NCBI GenBank assembly: GCA_037126765.1
Contig: JBBCBC010000021.1
Coordinates: 20,973,434-21,037,433 of the forward strand
DNA: 64,000 nucleotides
DNA from: Stenogyne calaminthoides
Taxonomy: Eukaryota; Streptophyta; Magnoliopsida; Lamiales; Lamiaceae
Direction: 5' to 3'
A model generated the notes under the pieces. It made no database searches. It had not been told where the DNA came from and worked only from the letters and a program-made list of their open reading frames with translations. Of this stretch, positions 1-11,745 are shown in pieces. Position 1 is the first letter of the stretch, and each line of letters starts with the position of its first letter. The position numbers were made by a program, and so were the translations under genes.

Positions 1-23
1 TAGGTATAAGCAGAGATGTGCCC

Positions 24-326
24 TCACCCATCAAAGATATATGTGGGGATATCTGAGCAAACTATCCAAATAACTAAGTGGATAAGCCAGCGCCTCACAA
101 GAGATCTTGAAAAGAGAGAGTTGGGTAAGAAGTGGCTTGAAAATTTGGGAATGAAAATTTGCAATTGGTTGTGAAACTCTGGGCCCAATTGAATTTCGTT
201 CCTCTTCAAATGGGTTATTCGTGTATAAACTTCGTCATTGAAATAATGCGAACAAAAGTTTGCAATCTCTGATACAAGGTACATCTGACAAATGGATACT
301 TCAACACATGTTTTATTTTTCACCAT
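24..326 (-). pseudogene. fragment resembling the region downstream of a CACTA (En/Spm) transposase
   Basis: An uninterrupted 100-codon minus-strand reading frame. Its N-terminal half (VEVSICQMYLVSEIANFCSH, then a YF-x-V-x-TR stretch and an RNE triplet) resembles the conserved segment after the DUF4218-type domain in plant CACTA transposase polyproteins, where a cysteine/phenylalanine-rich block precedes an Arg-Asn-Asp stretch. The C-terminal half has no recognisable similarity. No start context, terminal inverted repeats or other transposase domains are visible, so it is at most a dead fragment cut by the window edge. The family call is from memory of the pattern only; it could also be a chance frame. 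Confidence 0.35.
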
Positions 327-380
327 TTGCTTAAGGAAAAATATTTGTCTGCATTAACGTAAGATGTATTAAGACATAAT

Positions 381-1794
381 TATTGGAATTTAGAGCCACA
401 TAAATATGTAATACATGCTCAGCGGAAATAAACAGTTCGCCAACAACGAACAATTAATTGCATAATTAAATACGAGTAAACGTAAACAGAATTCTTACAA
501 CAATTCGTACATAGATTCCTCAACTATGGTATCCACGTAACAATCATTTGCTAATTCGCACAGATCTGCCAGCTTTGAATCCCCGAGATGAATTTGCTAG
601 GAAAATTCTAACTTAGATATTTTTTGGAGAAAATATGAAGTCTTGTATTATGAATTCCCAATAGCTCATATATATAGGGGAGACCCAACTTAAATCTTAA
701 GCTAACCTGATTAGAAAATAAAATAACTAATCTTGTAAATTAAATCTCATAGATTTAATTCTCATATACACATGTATATCAAATCTCTACGGATTTGATT
801 CCATGTATATCGAATCCCATAATAATATTCTATATATTATTATTGAGAATCTTATTTAATTAAATCTAATTTAATTAAATAGTAATAATAATTAATTCTA
901 AATATAATTATTCTTATATTCTCAATAAATTAAATATTAATATCCAATATAATATTTAATCAATCAACTATAATTAGTAAACAGTCGTTACTTGTTGTGT
1001 GACCCATAGGCCCTCATATATCAAGCGATTAGTCAAACTAACGGTCTTAATTAAATCCCAGATAATAAATCAGACATTCTCAATATATGAGGTACGTTGC
1101 GAGGAAATGTCCAACTACCTGTAATTGAAACATGGGCTATTACGATATCTTCCTTTCATTCACTAATACTCGATTAAGCCTTGATGTGCATTCGGCCGAT
1201 GACTTTGATCCAATTATGATGAGAAGATGAGTACTCTCTAAATCCACATTGAGGAATGAATCCTATTCTTGGCTCAACTACCACACACATGCATTTCGTG
1301 ATGAACCCAATCCAAGCCATATCTACCCATGGAAGGGTGCAAGCGTATAGAATTATATCAAATGCGTGTGTATAGAATGTCGTGCGTAAAGAATTACATC
1401 AAATAGTTTCTCGGATTGGTATACCAATACCCTCTAAGGTATTTGTGCATCCATCATGAGATACCTAGTATCTCGTATTAAGTGAGATCTTACTACACTC
1501 TCTAAGAGTATGATGCAGATTGCACACCAATCTCCATCGCATCTTCAATATCCCATTCTTGATAATCCTTGATCGAGGCTATTTGAGAATCATGCTTAAG
1601 TCATCTGAGTTCTCACACCCTCAATAACAACAATGACTCATGGGAACACTTTCATGAATAAATGCAAACAATCAAACATAATATTCAAACAAGTGTACTG
1701 CCATAAATTAATATTAAATGAACTATAATATTAATGAATATTATCGAGTATTATGTCCTTACAATAAATTGTCTCTAGGACACCAACACTAACA
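381..1794 (-). repeat. LTR-B, 3' LTR of El-1
   Basis: Reverse complement of the LTR at 61987-63579, alignable over the whole length. On the minus strand it starts TGTTAGTGTTGGTGTCC and ends TTCCAATA, the terminal CA having mutated to TA. A polypurine tract lies immediately outside its 5' boundary, which identifies it as a 3' LTR. It is 1414 bp against 1593 bp for the solo copy. Confidence 0.85.
669..676 (-). promoter_or_regulatory. TATA box of LTR-B
   Basis: TATATATA on the minus strand, within a segment conserved in the other LTR-B copy, which has a weaker CTATATGTATG at about 63282-63292. Position in the 3' half of the LTR fits a U3/R promoter. Inferred from sequence only. Confidence 0.4.
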
Positions 1795-1806
1795 ATCTTC
1801 CACTTG
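1795..1806 (-). other. polypurine tract of El-1
   Basis: CAAGTGGAAGAT on the minus strand, directly abutting the TGTTAG start of LTR-B. It would be the plus-strand DNA primer site for reverse transcription. Confidence 0.6.
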
Positions 1807-1939
1807 GACTAGAGTCAATCACCTACATGTCTAACCTTTAGACCATCAAATGTCTAGTGTGTACATGAACACTAGGTGTTTTGGTGAAAGGAACTGCCAA
1901 ATTAATATGTGGGAATACGTTCTAATTCTACTTCTCTTA

Positions 1940-2487
1940 TCGTTATGATCTCTCGGATCAAATGTTAAGCCTGGATACATGCTAGCTTCTATTGTTGATC
2001 TCGGTTCCTTTGCTTGCGCAATCACATCAGCATTGTCTCAATACTACTTTATTAGACAACTGGCACTCGGAACTACCCATACTTCTCTTAAGAACTATAA
2101 AATCGAGACAGTCTCCATGAGGCTTCTGACACATCAATGTACTTAGCTTTGGTTGTTGAATATATGGTCGTCTCTAGCTTGGAACTATTTCAACTTACCG
2201 CCCCATCATTGAGAGTGAAACATAACCTGACTGTGATTTGTAATCATCATAGTCAGATTAGAAACTTGCATCAGTGTAACCAGTTACTACTAGTTCTGAT
2301 TGTCCATCGTAGACAAGAAACACATTCTTTAGTTCATCTAAGATACTTTAGAATAGTCTTGACAGCAATCCAGTGAGAGTCACTCGAATTCTATTGGTAT
2401 CTACCAGTGATGCTAACAGCGTAGGTCCACATCGGGCCAAGTGCAAGTCATGGCGTACATGATTGACCCAATTGCAGATGCATATGG
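1940..2487 (-). pseudogene. El-1 RT C-terminus/RNase H remnant (Copia)
   Basis: On the minus strand several frames together read through Copia RT/RNase H landmarks: a LKYLR block, GYTDASF, DYDDYKSQSGYV and, near the end, LIREII. Frames change several times and stops interrupt them; one stop follows DASF and is a TAA where glutamine is expected (CAA to TAA). A 79-codon plus-strand frame over 2137-2376 is a shadow of this. The piece is cut at 2488 by El-2. It is the polymerase end of El-1, upstream of its polypurine tract, and is certainly non-functional. Confidence 0.6.
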
Positions 2488-4340
2488 TGTTGGGGAATTA
2501 ATTGTCCGGATCTATTCAGGGTGAATATTTAAATACAAATTTAATTCTAACAATTATTACTAGCATGAATTAATCATATATTAATTCAAATAATAATTCA
2601 ACAACAAATCATGCATATAAACAAGCCATATAAATCCTACGCATGCGGAATTGCTAGGAGTTTACGTGAACTAACCTCTTGGAGTGACAACCGTTGAGAA
2701 AATGGATATCCCGTTCACACGAACAAACCCAAAGAGCCTTCTCAAGTATTCCCTCATCCTTGCTCAACAATCCGGTGGAAGGATGCTCGGAACAATTAAC
2801 AAAAGGGAAAATAAAATTATGTTGCACCACCTTTTTGGATTTCTAATTTTTCCAACACATGGAATTGCACTGGGGATGAAAAATTCATCCCCTATTTATA
2901 ATAAGGGTGGTGGTTGAAATTTTAGTGGAAAAAAATATAGGAAAATCTTTTTCTTGATCTCCAAAAACTCCTTAATATATTTCATATATTCTTTTCTCTA
3001 TAATTTAAATATTCCATAAAAATCCCACCTCCTTACATTATGGATTTTCCGAAAAAATATGGGAGTAGGAAACCAAGATTTGGATCTTCTTGAATTTATG
3101 AGATATTCTTGTATTCCAATAATACATATCTTTCATAATATCTTTTCAAGAAAATCAAGAAAATCTTTCCTCTGCTTATTTATTCAAAATTTTCAAATAT
3201 TCCAAATAAATAACTAAGTGAGAGAATTCTTGAATTTAATGAGATAATCTTGTACTTCAAGAATACTTATCTTCATTCCATAACAAAATTCAATAGAAAA
3301 TCGTTCTCCCTCTTTTATTTATTATTTTTGAAATTTTAGGAAAAAATTAGGCAACAATAATTTATTTTATTTTAAACACCTTCTCCAATTATTGGACTAT
3401 CTTTGGGCTACTTGAGGGGCCTTTAGGAGAATTAAGATTAGACCTTTTAATGGACCTTGAATTATCAATATTGAGCCACTATATTATTCAAGCCTATAAA
3501 TATTAATTAATCTCACTACATAATTAATATTGCACTATCCATCTTAACCCATATTACTATTAATATGGCTCCCGGTTATTATTTCTCGTGTTTAAGATTA
3601 TCCAGTTCATTAATTAATTTAAGCCACTGAAATAGCTTCATATTAATTAATATTTTTTTCCTTGGAGTAAGGTCAGCTCAACATTATTATCCATATCGGA
3701 AACAAATTCCACTTGCAAGATTTGGTATGATAAAACTTTTGAGCCCACTAAGGGTATAAATCAAGCAAGATGTACTTGCACACGGTTCTCTGTATTAAAT
3801 ATTAACAATCGTCATGTAACTAATAATATTGCCCAAGATATAAGGTATTGAATCTCATTGATTCTCTACCCATCATAAGTCAAAGCAATGGTTATTAATT
3901 CCACACGATTCTATTTAAGGGACGTGGATTAAGAAATAACGAACCACTGAGGTCTAATTCTTCTATATTCAGCACTGAAGAATTTGTCCTCCTGTAGGTC
4001 CTATTCAGCGCATCATAATGCTTTAGTGCAATCTCTTGGTCAAGACAAGCCAATCTAAGCCTTACACTTCAACCTTTCATGATGGATTGTTCATTTCCAT
4101 CTGGGTTGTGAATTCTGTACTTTGGTTACAAGGGACTGTTAATTTAATCTTCTGTGATCTGGTATCACTTAAATTAACTACAATGTAACGCGTACTAATT
4201 ATTGAATGGTTATGTAGTAAATATATGTAACATTCAATGGTATTTAAAGCAACATTGATAAATAATTTATTTCAGCAAATAAGACAGAAATTCAGTTTGG
4301 TTATACAAAGTGAAAGCATTCTTTCAAGTATAACCCAATA
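2488..4340 (-). repeat. LTR-C, 3' LTR of El-2
   Basis: 1853 bp, alignable throughout with the solo LTR at 5419-7256 and, over its first 390 bases in plus coordinates, with the copy at 13284. On the minus strand it begins TATTGGGTTATACTTG (TG mutated to TA) and ends AATTAATTCCCCAACA. Its inner edge abuts a polypurine tract. A TATAAATA lies at 2893-2900 on the minus strand. Plus-strand frames such as 2684-2917 lie inside it and are not genes. Confidence 0.85.
2893..2900 (-). promoter_or_regulatory. TATA box of LTR-C (El-2 3' LTR)
   Basis: TATAAATA on the minus strand, matched at the equivalent place in the solo LTR-C (5808-5815). Conservation in both copies and correct orientation support a promoter TATA box. 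Confidence 0.55.
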
Positions 4341-4463
4341 ATCTCTCACTTATACTCAAAGTCTGCTTTTAAGTATACTACAGTATATCTCGTGTTGTTC
4401 TACGTGACATCTAATGTCTTCTACACGAACCTAATAATATCTCTCCCACTTATACTCAAAGCA
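4341..4463 (-). other. El-2 polypurine tract with a short direct duplication
   Basis: Two near-copies of a segment that reads on the minus strand as TTTGAGTATAAGTGRGAGA lie about 97 bases apart (around 4343-4366 and 4440-4463). The left copy abuts the LTR and is the likely functional tract; the right copy follows the end of the RNase H frame. Between them is AT-rich sequence without coding potential. Confidence 0.55.
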
Positions 4464-5413
4464 GATTGGGAACGCTCTTGACACCCATTCCTTCCACATG
4501 TCTCTCGAATGTATTCTGAGGCAGACACTTTGTGAATGGATCTGCTAGGTTGTCCTCTAACGCGATCTTTGCCACCTCTATATCTCCTCTCTTAACGATT
4601 TCTCGTATAAGATGGTATTTTCTTTCAATGTGTTTGCTGGCCTTGTGGGCTCTTGGTTCCCTTGAATTTGCAACTGCTCCGGCATTATCACAGTAGACCG
4701 TGATGGTGCTGGGCAAATCCGGAACAACATCCAAGTCCACTAGGAAGTTCTTATGTCAAACCGCTTCCTTCGCTGCTTCACAAGCAGCTACATATTCGAC
4801 TTCCATGGTAGAATCTGCGATGCATTTCTGCTTAACGCTTCTCCATGTCATGGCTCCTCCCCCCATGCAAAACACACTACCCGAGGTAAATTTTCTGGAA
4901 TCTAAGTCTGATTGAAAATCCGAGTCCGTGTAACCGATGAAAATCAGACTGTCTAACTGATAAACCAACATTCTATCCCAATTCTCTTCAGATACTTCAA
5001 AATGTTTTTAACTGCAGTCCAATGTTCTTTCCTCGGATTACTCTGATATCTTGCTACCATGCCAATGACAAAGCATATATCTGGCCTCGTGCACAGCATT
5101 GCATACATAAGGCTTCCGACAGCCGAAGCATAAGGAACACCTTTCATGTCATCTATCTCCTTTTATGTCTTTTGACACATTTCCTTAGATAGATGGATTC
5201 CATGTCTGAAGGCTACAAAACCTTTCTTGGAATCTTGTATGCTAAATCGCTTCAAGACAATATCTATGTATGAAGCTTTCGATAAGCCTATCATCATTTT
5301 CTTACGACCTCGAGTGATCTTGATCCCAAGGATGTGACCGGCTTCCCCTAAGTCCTTCATATCAAACTGTTTTGAGAGTAATGCCCTTAGGTCCGACAAC
5401 ACCTTTACATCAT
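4456..5413 (-). pseudogene. El-2 RT C-terminus and RNase H (Copia), broken
   Basis: Four minus-strand frames cover the end of pol in order. 5163-5413 carries the RT thumb region (QFDMKDLGEAGHILGIKI). 4953-5147 has GSLMYAMLCTRPDI and NILKYLK. 4756-4971 has the RNase H segment GYTDSDF, IADSTMEVEYVAACEA. 4456-4740 has VYCDNAGAVA, KHIERKYHLIRE and ADPFTK. Together they are collinear with Copia RT/RNase H but are separated by frameshifts and stops, so no active enzyme is encoded. The upstream edge at 5414 is one copy of a target duplication belonging to the solo LTR. Normal function would be cDNA synthesis and RNA-strand removal in the virus-like particle. Confidence 0.85.
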
Positions 5414-7261
5414 CTCCGTGTTGGGGAATTAATTGCCCGGATCTATTCGGGATGAATATTTAAATACAAATTTAATTCTGACAATTATTACTAGCATGAA
5501 TTAATCCTATATTAATTCAAATAATAATTCAACAACAAATCATGCATATAAACAGTTCACGTAAATCCTACGCATGCGGAATTACTACGAGTTTACGTGA
5601 ACTTACCTCTTGGAATGACAATGGTCTCGTCGATGAAAACACACCAAAAGACCTTCCCAAGTATTCCCTAGTCCGTGCTCGACAATCCGGCGGAAGGAAG
5701 CTCGCGAACAATTAACAAAAGGGAAAATAAAATTTGTCACCACCTTTGTGGATTTACTAATTTTTCCAGCACATGGAATTGTACTTGGGAATGAAACATT
5801 CATCCCCTATTTATAGAGGGGGTTGGACGATTTTTTAGTGATAAAATAATATGGGAAAATCTTTTTCTTGATCTCCAAGAAATCTTGAATATATCTCCTA
5901 TATTCTTTTCTCCATAATTAAAATATTCCACAAAAATCCCAACTCCTCTTGTTATGGGAATTTTCAAAAATAATAGGAACAAGATTCCAAGATTTGGATC
6001 TTCTTGAATTTATGAGATATTCTTGTATTTCAAGAAATACATATCTTCCATAATATCTTTTCAAGAAAATCAAGAAAATCTTTCTTTCCCTTTTATTTCA
6101 AAATTTCGAAAAATCCATATGAATAACCAAGTGGGAGATTTCTTGAATTTAATGAGATAATCTTGTATTCCAAGAATACATATCTTCATTCCATAACAAA
6201 ATTCAAAGAAAATCTTTCTCCCCTTTTATTCATAACTTTCGAAAAAAATGAGGAAAAATAGGCAACAAAATTTATTTTATTTTAAACACCTTTTTCAGTT
6301 ATTAGACTCTATGTTGGGCTACTTGGGGGGCCTTTAGGAGAATTAAGATTGGACCTTCCAATGGATCTTGAATTATCAATATTGAGCCACAATATTATTC
6401 AAGCCCATAAATATTAATTAATCCCACTACATAATTAATATTGCACTATCCATCTTAACCCATATTACAGTTAATATGGCTCCCAGTTATTATTTCCCGT
6501 GTTTAAGATTATCTAGCCCACTAATTAAGTCAAGCCACTGAAATAACTTTCCATTAATTAATATCTTTTATACTTGGTAAAGGAACGGTTCAACATTATT
6601 ATCCATACCGGAAACTAGTTCCACTTGCAAGATTTGGTATGATAAAACTTATGAACATCCCAAGGGGGCAAATCGAACAAGCGTACTTGCACACGATTCT
6701 CCGTATTAAATCTTAGCAATCGCATGTGACCAATAATATTGCCCAAGATATAAGGTATTGAATCTCATTGATTCTCTTCCCGTAATAAGTCAAAGCAATA
6801 GTTACTAACCACACGCAATCCTATTTAAGGGACGAAGATTAAGAAATAACTAACCACTGAGGTCTAATTCTTCCTAGTTCAGTTCTGAAGAATTTGTCCT
6901 CCTGTAGGTCCTCTTCAATGCATCAATCATGCACTAGTGTAATCTCTTGGTCAAGATAAACCAATCTGAGCCTTACACTACAACCTTTCACGATGGATTG
7001 TTCATTTCCATCTAGGTCGTGAATGGTGTACATTTAGGTACAAGGAACTGTTAATTTAATCTTCTGTGATCTGGTATCACTAAATTAACTACAATGTAAC
7101 ACATACTATTTATTGAACAGTTATGCAGTAAATATATGTAACATTCAATGATATTTAAAGCATCAGTGATAAATAATTTATTTCAGTAAATAAGTACGAA
7201 ATTCAGTCAGTCTGATTATACAAAGTAAAAGCATACTTTCCAGTATAATCCCAACACTCCG
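5414..7261 (-). mobile_element. solo LTR-C with 5-bp target duplication, inserted in El-2 RT
   Basis: The LTR spans 5419-7256 (1838 bp), minus orientation: on that strand it starts TGTTGGGATTATACTGG and ends AATTAATTCCCCAACA. It is flanked by a perfect CTCCG duplication at 5414-5418 and 7257-7261. RT coding sequence resumes on both sides, and no internal element sequence is present, as expected after LTR-LTR recombination of a full insertion. A TATAAATA sits at 5808-5815 (minus). It belongs to the same family as El-2's own LTRs. Confidence 0.93.
5808..5815 (-). promoter_or_regulatory. TATA box of solo LTR-C
   Basis: TATAAATA on the minus strand in the same context as in the El-2 3' LTR copy (2893-2900). 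Confidence 0.5.
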
Positions 7262-7331
7262 ATGAGCAGAATATCGTCCACGTATAGTACTAAGAATACC
7301 AATGCAATTCCGACACACTTTTTATACACAC
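7262..7331 (-). pseudogene. El-2 RT catalytic-motif fragment between two solo LTRs
   Basis: A 70-base island of RT on the minus strand, left stranded between the two solo insertions. It reads VYKK, then FLVLYVDDILLIG. The YVDD catalytic box, which holds two of the three metal-binding aspartates of retroelement RTs, lies at 7273-7284. It joins the RT pieces at 4456-5413 and 8846-9671 once both solo LTRs are discounted. The last five bases (7327-7331, CACAC) are a target duplication copy. Confidence 0.85.
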
Positions 7332-8845
7332 TGTTGGGAAATTTATAGTTTTGATGGAAGTTCCAAAACAAATTGTAATAGGACCAGTCAGACTTGTTAG
7401 CTAACTGATAATTTAGATATCAGATAGGATGATCAGCTGAGTTGTATAGACATCTGATGTAACAGATAGGTCATATATTGAGGGGGAACTCAATATGTAT
7501 AGGCTAAGTCTTGATGATCAGAAGATCAGATGATCAGAAGATCAAAAGAGCTGAAGATCAGAAGATCGATCAGATGATCAGAAGACCAGATGATCAGAAG
7601 ATCAAAAGAGCTGAAGATCAGAAGACATCAAGACCAGAAGACCTACATCAGATAACACGAAGAAGAATCAGTAAGTTGTGCTAAGATAACCTACATCAGA
7701 AGATTCAAACTAGGTAGATAGATCAGTTTTAACTGATCTGGTAAGATCCATCAGGTGACTACATCAGGTTACCTAGTACAAGCCAAGTCAATTAGACAAG
7801 ACGAATGTCAATCTTGTTAGTAAATCAAGTGCCGAATTTGTGTACTTGTGAACCAATGAGAAGAAGACATGCACATACGAAACTGACACTTGCATGAATA
7901 GTGCTTTAGAGTCTAACGGCTTGCATGCTTTCGGCCATGCCGCCTCTGAGCACGTCACATCAAACCTGCAATCCTACCTTAAATAGACCAAAATTTGAAT
8001 TGCTCTCCAACGGCTAGTTCGATTTCGTGCCTATAAATATGGGATCAACCTTCATTCTAAGGTTACGGAAAATAAACAAGCTCAAGCTCAAGCAAGATTT
8101 CAGCAAGAAGAATACAACTCAAGATTTAATCTAAGTGTTCATCCCATAAAGTTCTTAGCATATAATTCTTATTCTCTAGCTTTAGGCTACTCAAATACTA
8201 GGATAGAATTCCAGTTGGAACATACAAATCTTATACCCAAACCCACAAAGTTAGGTTAAGTTTGTTTAGCAAGATTTCAGACTAGGGTTTCTCATTTCTG
8301 ATCTCTGGGATTGGTGAGTGAGAACTCTTGAAACATCTGTTGTATTGTGTTGGACTAACACATTAATCTAAGTCCAGATTGGTTAAGTGAGTGCCCCTGC
8401 TGATAGGGAAGAGTGGACGTAGAACAAGTTATCCGAACCACTATAAATCTTGTGTGATTTATCTGCTTTACACTCTTAGCACACTACCTGCTTTATATTG
8501 CATGCATGTTCTGAGTCTAGATCAGATTTTCACCAAGCAACTGATCTGGTCAGTTTGACCCCTTTGTCATCTGATCTAAAACAGATTACTCAGAATCTTG
8601 TTTGAGCAAACTGGTTTTTCACACAGGTGAACTTATCTTCCGCACCATCAGTTGAACTGATAGACGCCGAACTGATCTGCATCCAAGCAATCAGTAAGTT
8701 GGATATCAGTCCGTACTGCTTCACTCGCACTCGGATCAGGCATACTTGCATATCCACACCTGATCTCACAAAAGTTTTAGAAGTTTATTCACCCCTCCCC
8801 TCTAGACTTCTACCCTCACAAAACCCATTCGGGACCTACACACAC
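7327..8845 (+). mobile_element. solo LTR-A with 5-bp target duplication, inserted in El-2 RT
   Basis: LTR at 7332-8840 (1509 bp), plus orientation, TGTTGGGAAATTT to GGGACCTACA. A perfect CACAC duplication occurs at 7327-7331 and 8841-8845. The RT frame on the minus strand is cut within a codon run and would be in frame across the empty site. It contains two near-copies of a GATCAGATGATCAGAAGATC-type repeat around 7524-7625 and a TATA box at 8032. The family is that of El-5, El-6 and El-7. The 86-codon plus-strand frame at 8627-8887 crosses the LTR end and is not a gene. Confidence 0.93.
8032..8039 (+). promoter_or_regulatory. TATA box of LTR-A (solo copy)
   Basis: TATAAATA, in the conserved setting GATTTCGTG-CC-TATAAATATGGGAT. 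The same box is present in the other LTR-A copies at 45323, 58457 and 59769 (minus). Confidence 0.6.
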
Positions 8846-9671
8846 AACTCTCGTACGTGTTTTGATCAAACCCGTAAGACTATATAACTTGATCAAAACA
8901 TTGGTTCCAAGCACGGGATACTTGCTTTAGTCCGTAAATGGACTTCTTGAGCTTGAAAACTAGATGTTCTTGGCCTTTTTCAACGAAACATTCAGGTTGT
9001 TGCATATAGATCTCTTCTTCAAGACTTCCGTGAAGGAAAGCTGACTTGACATCCATTTGCTAGATCTCAAAATTGAGATGTGCAGCTATCGACAAGAGAA
9101 TACGGATGGACTTAAGCATAGCTACAGTAAAAAAGGATTCTTCATAATCGATCCCTTCTTTCTGAGTGTAACCTTTTGCCACAAGTCTAGCCTTGAAGTT
9201 CTCTACCTTCCCGTCCGGACCTCTTTTCCTCTTGTATACCCACTTGCATCTAATGGGTTTGACCCCATTAAGTGGTTCGACTAGCTCCCACGCCTTATTA
9301 TGATCCATAGAACCCATCTTGGCTTCTATTGCTGTTTGCCAAGAATCTGCATCCTTGTCTTGGATTGCGTCATTGTATGTCCATGGGTGTGATTCATCTT
9401 CACCGGGGACCAAGTCTGATGACTCTCCTATCCCCATGAATCTCTCGGGCTGTCTAACAAACCTCCCACTATGACGAGATTCCGGTTGTGTAAGTGTGTC
9501 GCTTGGTATGTCAACTTGTACAATTGGCATTGAGGTAAGCCTTCTTAGCTCATCTAAGGTAATCTCACTTCTGGGCTTTCTATCATTCATATAGTCTTCC
9601 TCCAAAAATTTACAGTGCGTACTGCTTACCACCTTTTGATCTTCGGGACCATAGAACATGCACCCTTTCAT
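8846..9671 (-). pseudogene. El-2 RT N-terminal half and integrase-RT linker
   Basis: The minus-strand frame 9060-9671 (203 codons) contains the linker with the usual Ser/Pro/Arg-rich character, then the RT start: AWELVEPLNGVKPIRCKWVY, KRKRGPDGKV, FKARLVAKGYTQKEGIDYEE. Past its stop at 9060 the RT continues in shifted frames to 8846 (LKKSIYGLKQ, CFDQVI). The substitution SFFTVA where fingers-domain residues before VA are normally conserved, the stop and the frameshifts mark it as dead. It is cut at 8846 by the solo LTR-A insertion. Confidence 0.85.
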
Positions 9672-10429
9672 TCCTTCGGGGTACCCACAGCCTTAATTCT
9701 GATCGTGGATCCAATTTACTGGCTTCCTTGTCCAACACGTATGTCGGACACCCCAGATTTTCATGTGTCTTAAACAGGGCTTGCGCCCGGTCCACAACTC
9801 TTTAAGGGTTTTGGGAACCAATTTGGATGGCACCAGGTTTAGAATGTAAGCCGATGTTTCCAAGGCGTGATCCCAAAATGATTTGGGTAGATCCTCATAA
9901 CTCATCATTGATCTGACCATTTCTAAAAGAGTTATGTTTCTTTGTTCTGCAACCCCATTTTGTTGAGGGGTTCCGGGTGCAGTCAACTGAGATACAATCC
10001 CTTCATCTGACAAGTAGTTCAAAAATTCATCGCTGAGGTATTCGCCTCCACGATCAGATCATAGAGACTTGATACGTTTTTCCCTATGATTCTTTGCATG
10101 AGCCTTAAATTCTTTGAATTTATCAAAGGTCTCAGATTTATGCTTCATAAGGTAAATGTATCCATATCTTGAGTAATCATAGATAAAAGTAACGAAATAC
10201 TCATAATCTCCTCTTGCTTTGATTGACATTGGACGACATACGTCAGTGTGAAATATTTCTAACACTTTTTTTTAGCTCTATTCCCCTTGGCTCCGAATGT
10301 CCTCTTGGTCATTTTACCCTCCAAACACGATTTGCAGGTTAGAAATGGTTCAACCCGGAGTGACTCCAATGAACCATCTTGAACCAACCTTTGGATCCTT
10401 TTTGGATTAATATGACCTAGTCTCAGATG
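9672..10429 (-). pseudogene. El-2 integrase (Copia), broken
   Basis: Minus-strand frames 10059-10265 and 9693-10022 cover the integrase core. The first has the opening Asp region FHTDVCRPM and YDYSRYGYIYL; the second has GTPQQNGVAEQRN with the catalytic Glu, then SFWDHALETSAYILNLVPSK. A stop lies between them, and 9610-9795 continues in another frame. The zinc-binding HHCC-type N-terminus should lie just upstream (10266-10429) but is badly eroded. Function in an intact copy would be joining cDNA to host DNA. Confidence 0.8.
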
Positions 10430-10885
10430 TCATAGAAGTGTTTCGTTCACATCTGATGAACATTTTCTTTTATTTTCCAAAACAGTCGATATGTTATAGG
10501 ATATATTTTGTGAGTGGTGTGCACAGTTAATAGTGTAGAGATTATTCGACAACGTTCCATGATAGATAAACTTATTAATTAGAGTAATGGTAACAACTTT
10601 ATTAAAAGTAACCGAATATCCATCAAGAAAAAGTTTAGAAACCGAAATTAAATTCTTTCTAAAGCTAGGAATGTAAAGAACATCTCTCAAAATTAAAACT
10701 TTGTCTTCAAAAGACAACTGCACTTCTCCCACTGCTTCAGCTGCCACTCTCATAGCATCGCCCAGTGTGATGAGGATCTCACTCCCACTAAGTTGTTGGG
10801 TCCGCTTGAACCCCTGTAAAGTGAAATAAACATGATCAGTGGATCTCGTATCCACTACCCATAAATGGGAAGCATACACCGCCAA
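10430..10885 (-). pseudogene. El-2 aspartic protease and GAG-pre-integrase segment
   Basis: A 151-codon minus-strand frame. It begins with a protease-like block WVVDTRSTDHV, in which the catalytic Asp-Thr/Ser-Gly triad reads Asp-Thr-Arg, so the active-site glycine is lost. VLYIPSFRKNLISVSKL follows, a block conserved between protease and integrase in Copia. It lies just downstream of the gag zinc knuckle, as expected for gag-protease order. Confidence 0.8.
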
Positions 10886-10930
10886 ACAAGTTTCAACAAC
10901 TTGTGCATGAGAATTACTTTTCTTTCCATT

Positions 10931-11745
10931 CTATTTGGGTTTGGAACAGGCTGACCTCCAATGTCCTTTCTCACCACAGTTAAAACATTTCCCCTTAGCT
11001 GATTTCTTCACTCCTCCATCTCCCTTCACTTTTCCTTTGCCTTCGGCAACGCTTGATTTCACTTGCTTTTGGCCTCTTTCATTCTTCTTGTTCTTACCAT
11101 CTTTTGGTCTAGAAGAAGAAGAAGGACCGTTTACCACCAAGGCTTGGCTCTTTTGCCCCAATATCGCCTCTGCCAAGACCAAAGCTTGCAACAGATTAGG
11201 CAACGTGAACTTCTGATTGTTCATTTGGTAGTTCAACCTTAACTGTTCAAAACTTTTCGGCAGAGAGTGGCGTACGAAATCTATCTAGGTCTCGATGTCA
11301 TATTAAGCGCCAAGTACCTCAAGCTTATTGAGGTGAGCCATAATCTGGAGAACGTGCTCCCTCACGCGCGTTCTCTCCACCATTTTCATACAGAGCATAT
11401 CCCTCATGGTGATCTGACGAGCCACACCGTTCTGATGCTGGAACATCGCTTTAAGACTTTTCATGATGTCTGCAGCAGTTTCAAAATGTTGATGCTAATG
11501 TTGCAACACATCTGACATAGAAGCCAACATGGTGCACTTAGTCATCTCATTTGACCACTCCCAGTTAGCATAATATTTCTTATCCATTTTCGTGGACTCA
11601 TCAGTTGGCTTTTTGGGTTTTAGGACAGTAAGAACCCAGTTATGATGTTGTGCAGTAAGGACAATAGTAAGTTATCAACGAAGTTTTCACGAGTAAGCAA
11701 ATTGTCTTTAATTATATTGAACAGTGGATTAAAAGGTTTCGACAT
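10931..11745 (-). pseudogene. El-2 gag with CCHC zinc knuckle
   Basis: The start is placed at 11745, where the minus strand reads MSKPFNPLFNIIKDNLLTRE, a gag-like N-terminus. The central part (11240-11700) is frameshifted. The C-terminal frame 10931-11236 is intact for 101 codons and is Lys/Gly/Ser-rich. It ends in a zinc knuckle C-x2-C-x4-H-x4-C (CFNCGEKGHWRSAC, 10946-10987), which binds RNA in the particle. Plus-strand frames at 10935-11216 and 11267-11515 are shadows. Confidence 0.82.

Larger units (their letters stand above)
381..2487 (-). mobile_element. El-1: truncated Ty1/Copia element, 3' part only
   Basis: Minus-strand remnant consisting of RNase H sequence, a polypurine tract and a 3' LTR of family B. 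The upstream part is cut off at 2488, where the outer edge of El-2's 3' LTR begins, so El-2 appears to have inserted here. No El-1 sequence is seen on the far side of El-2; the region beyond El-2 has been rearranged. Confidence 0.7.
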
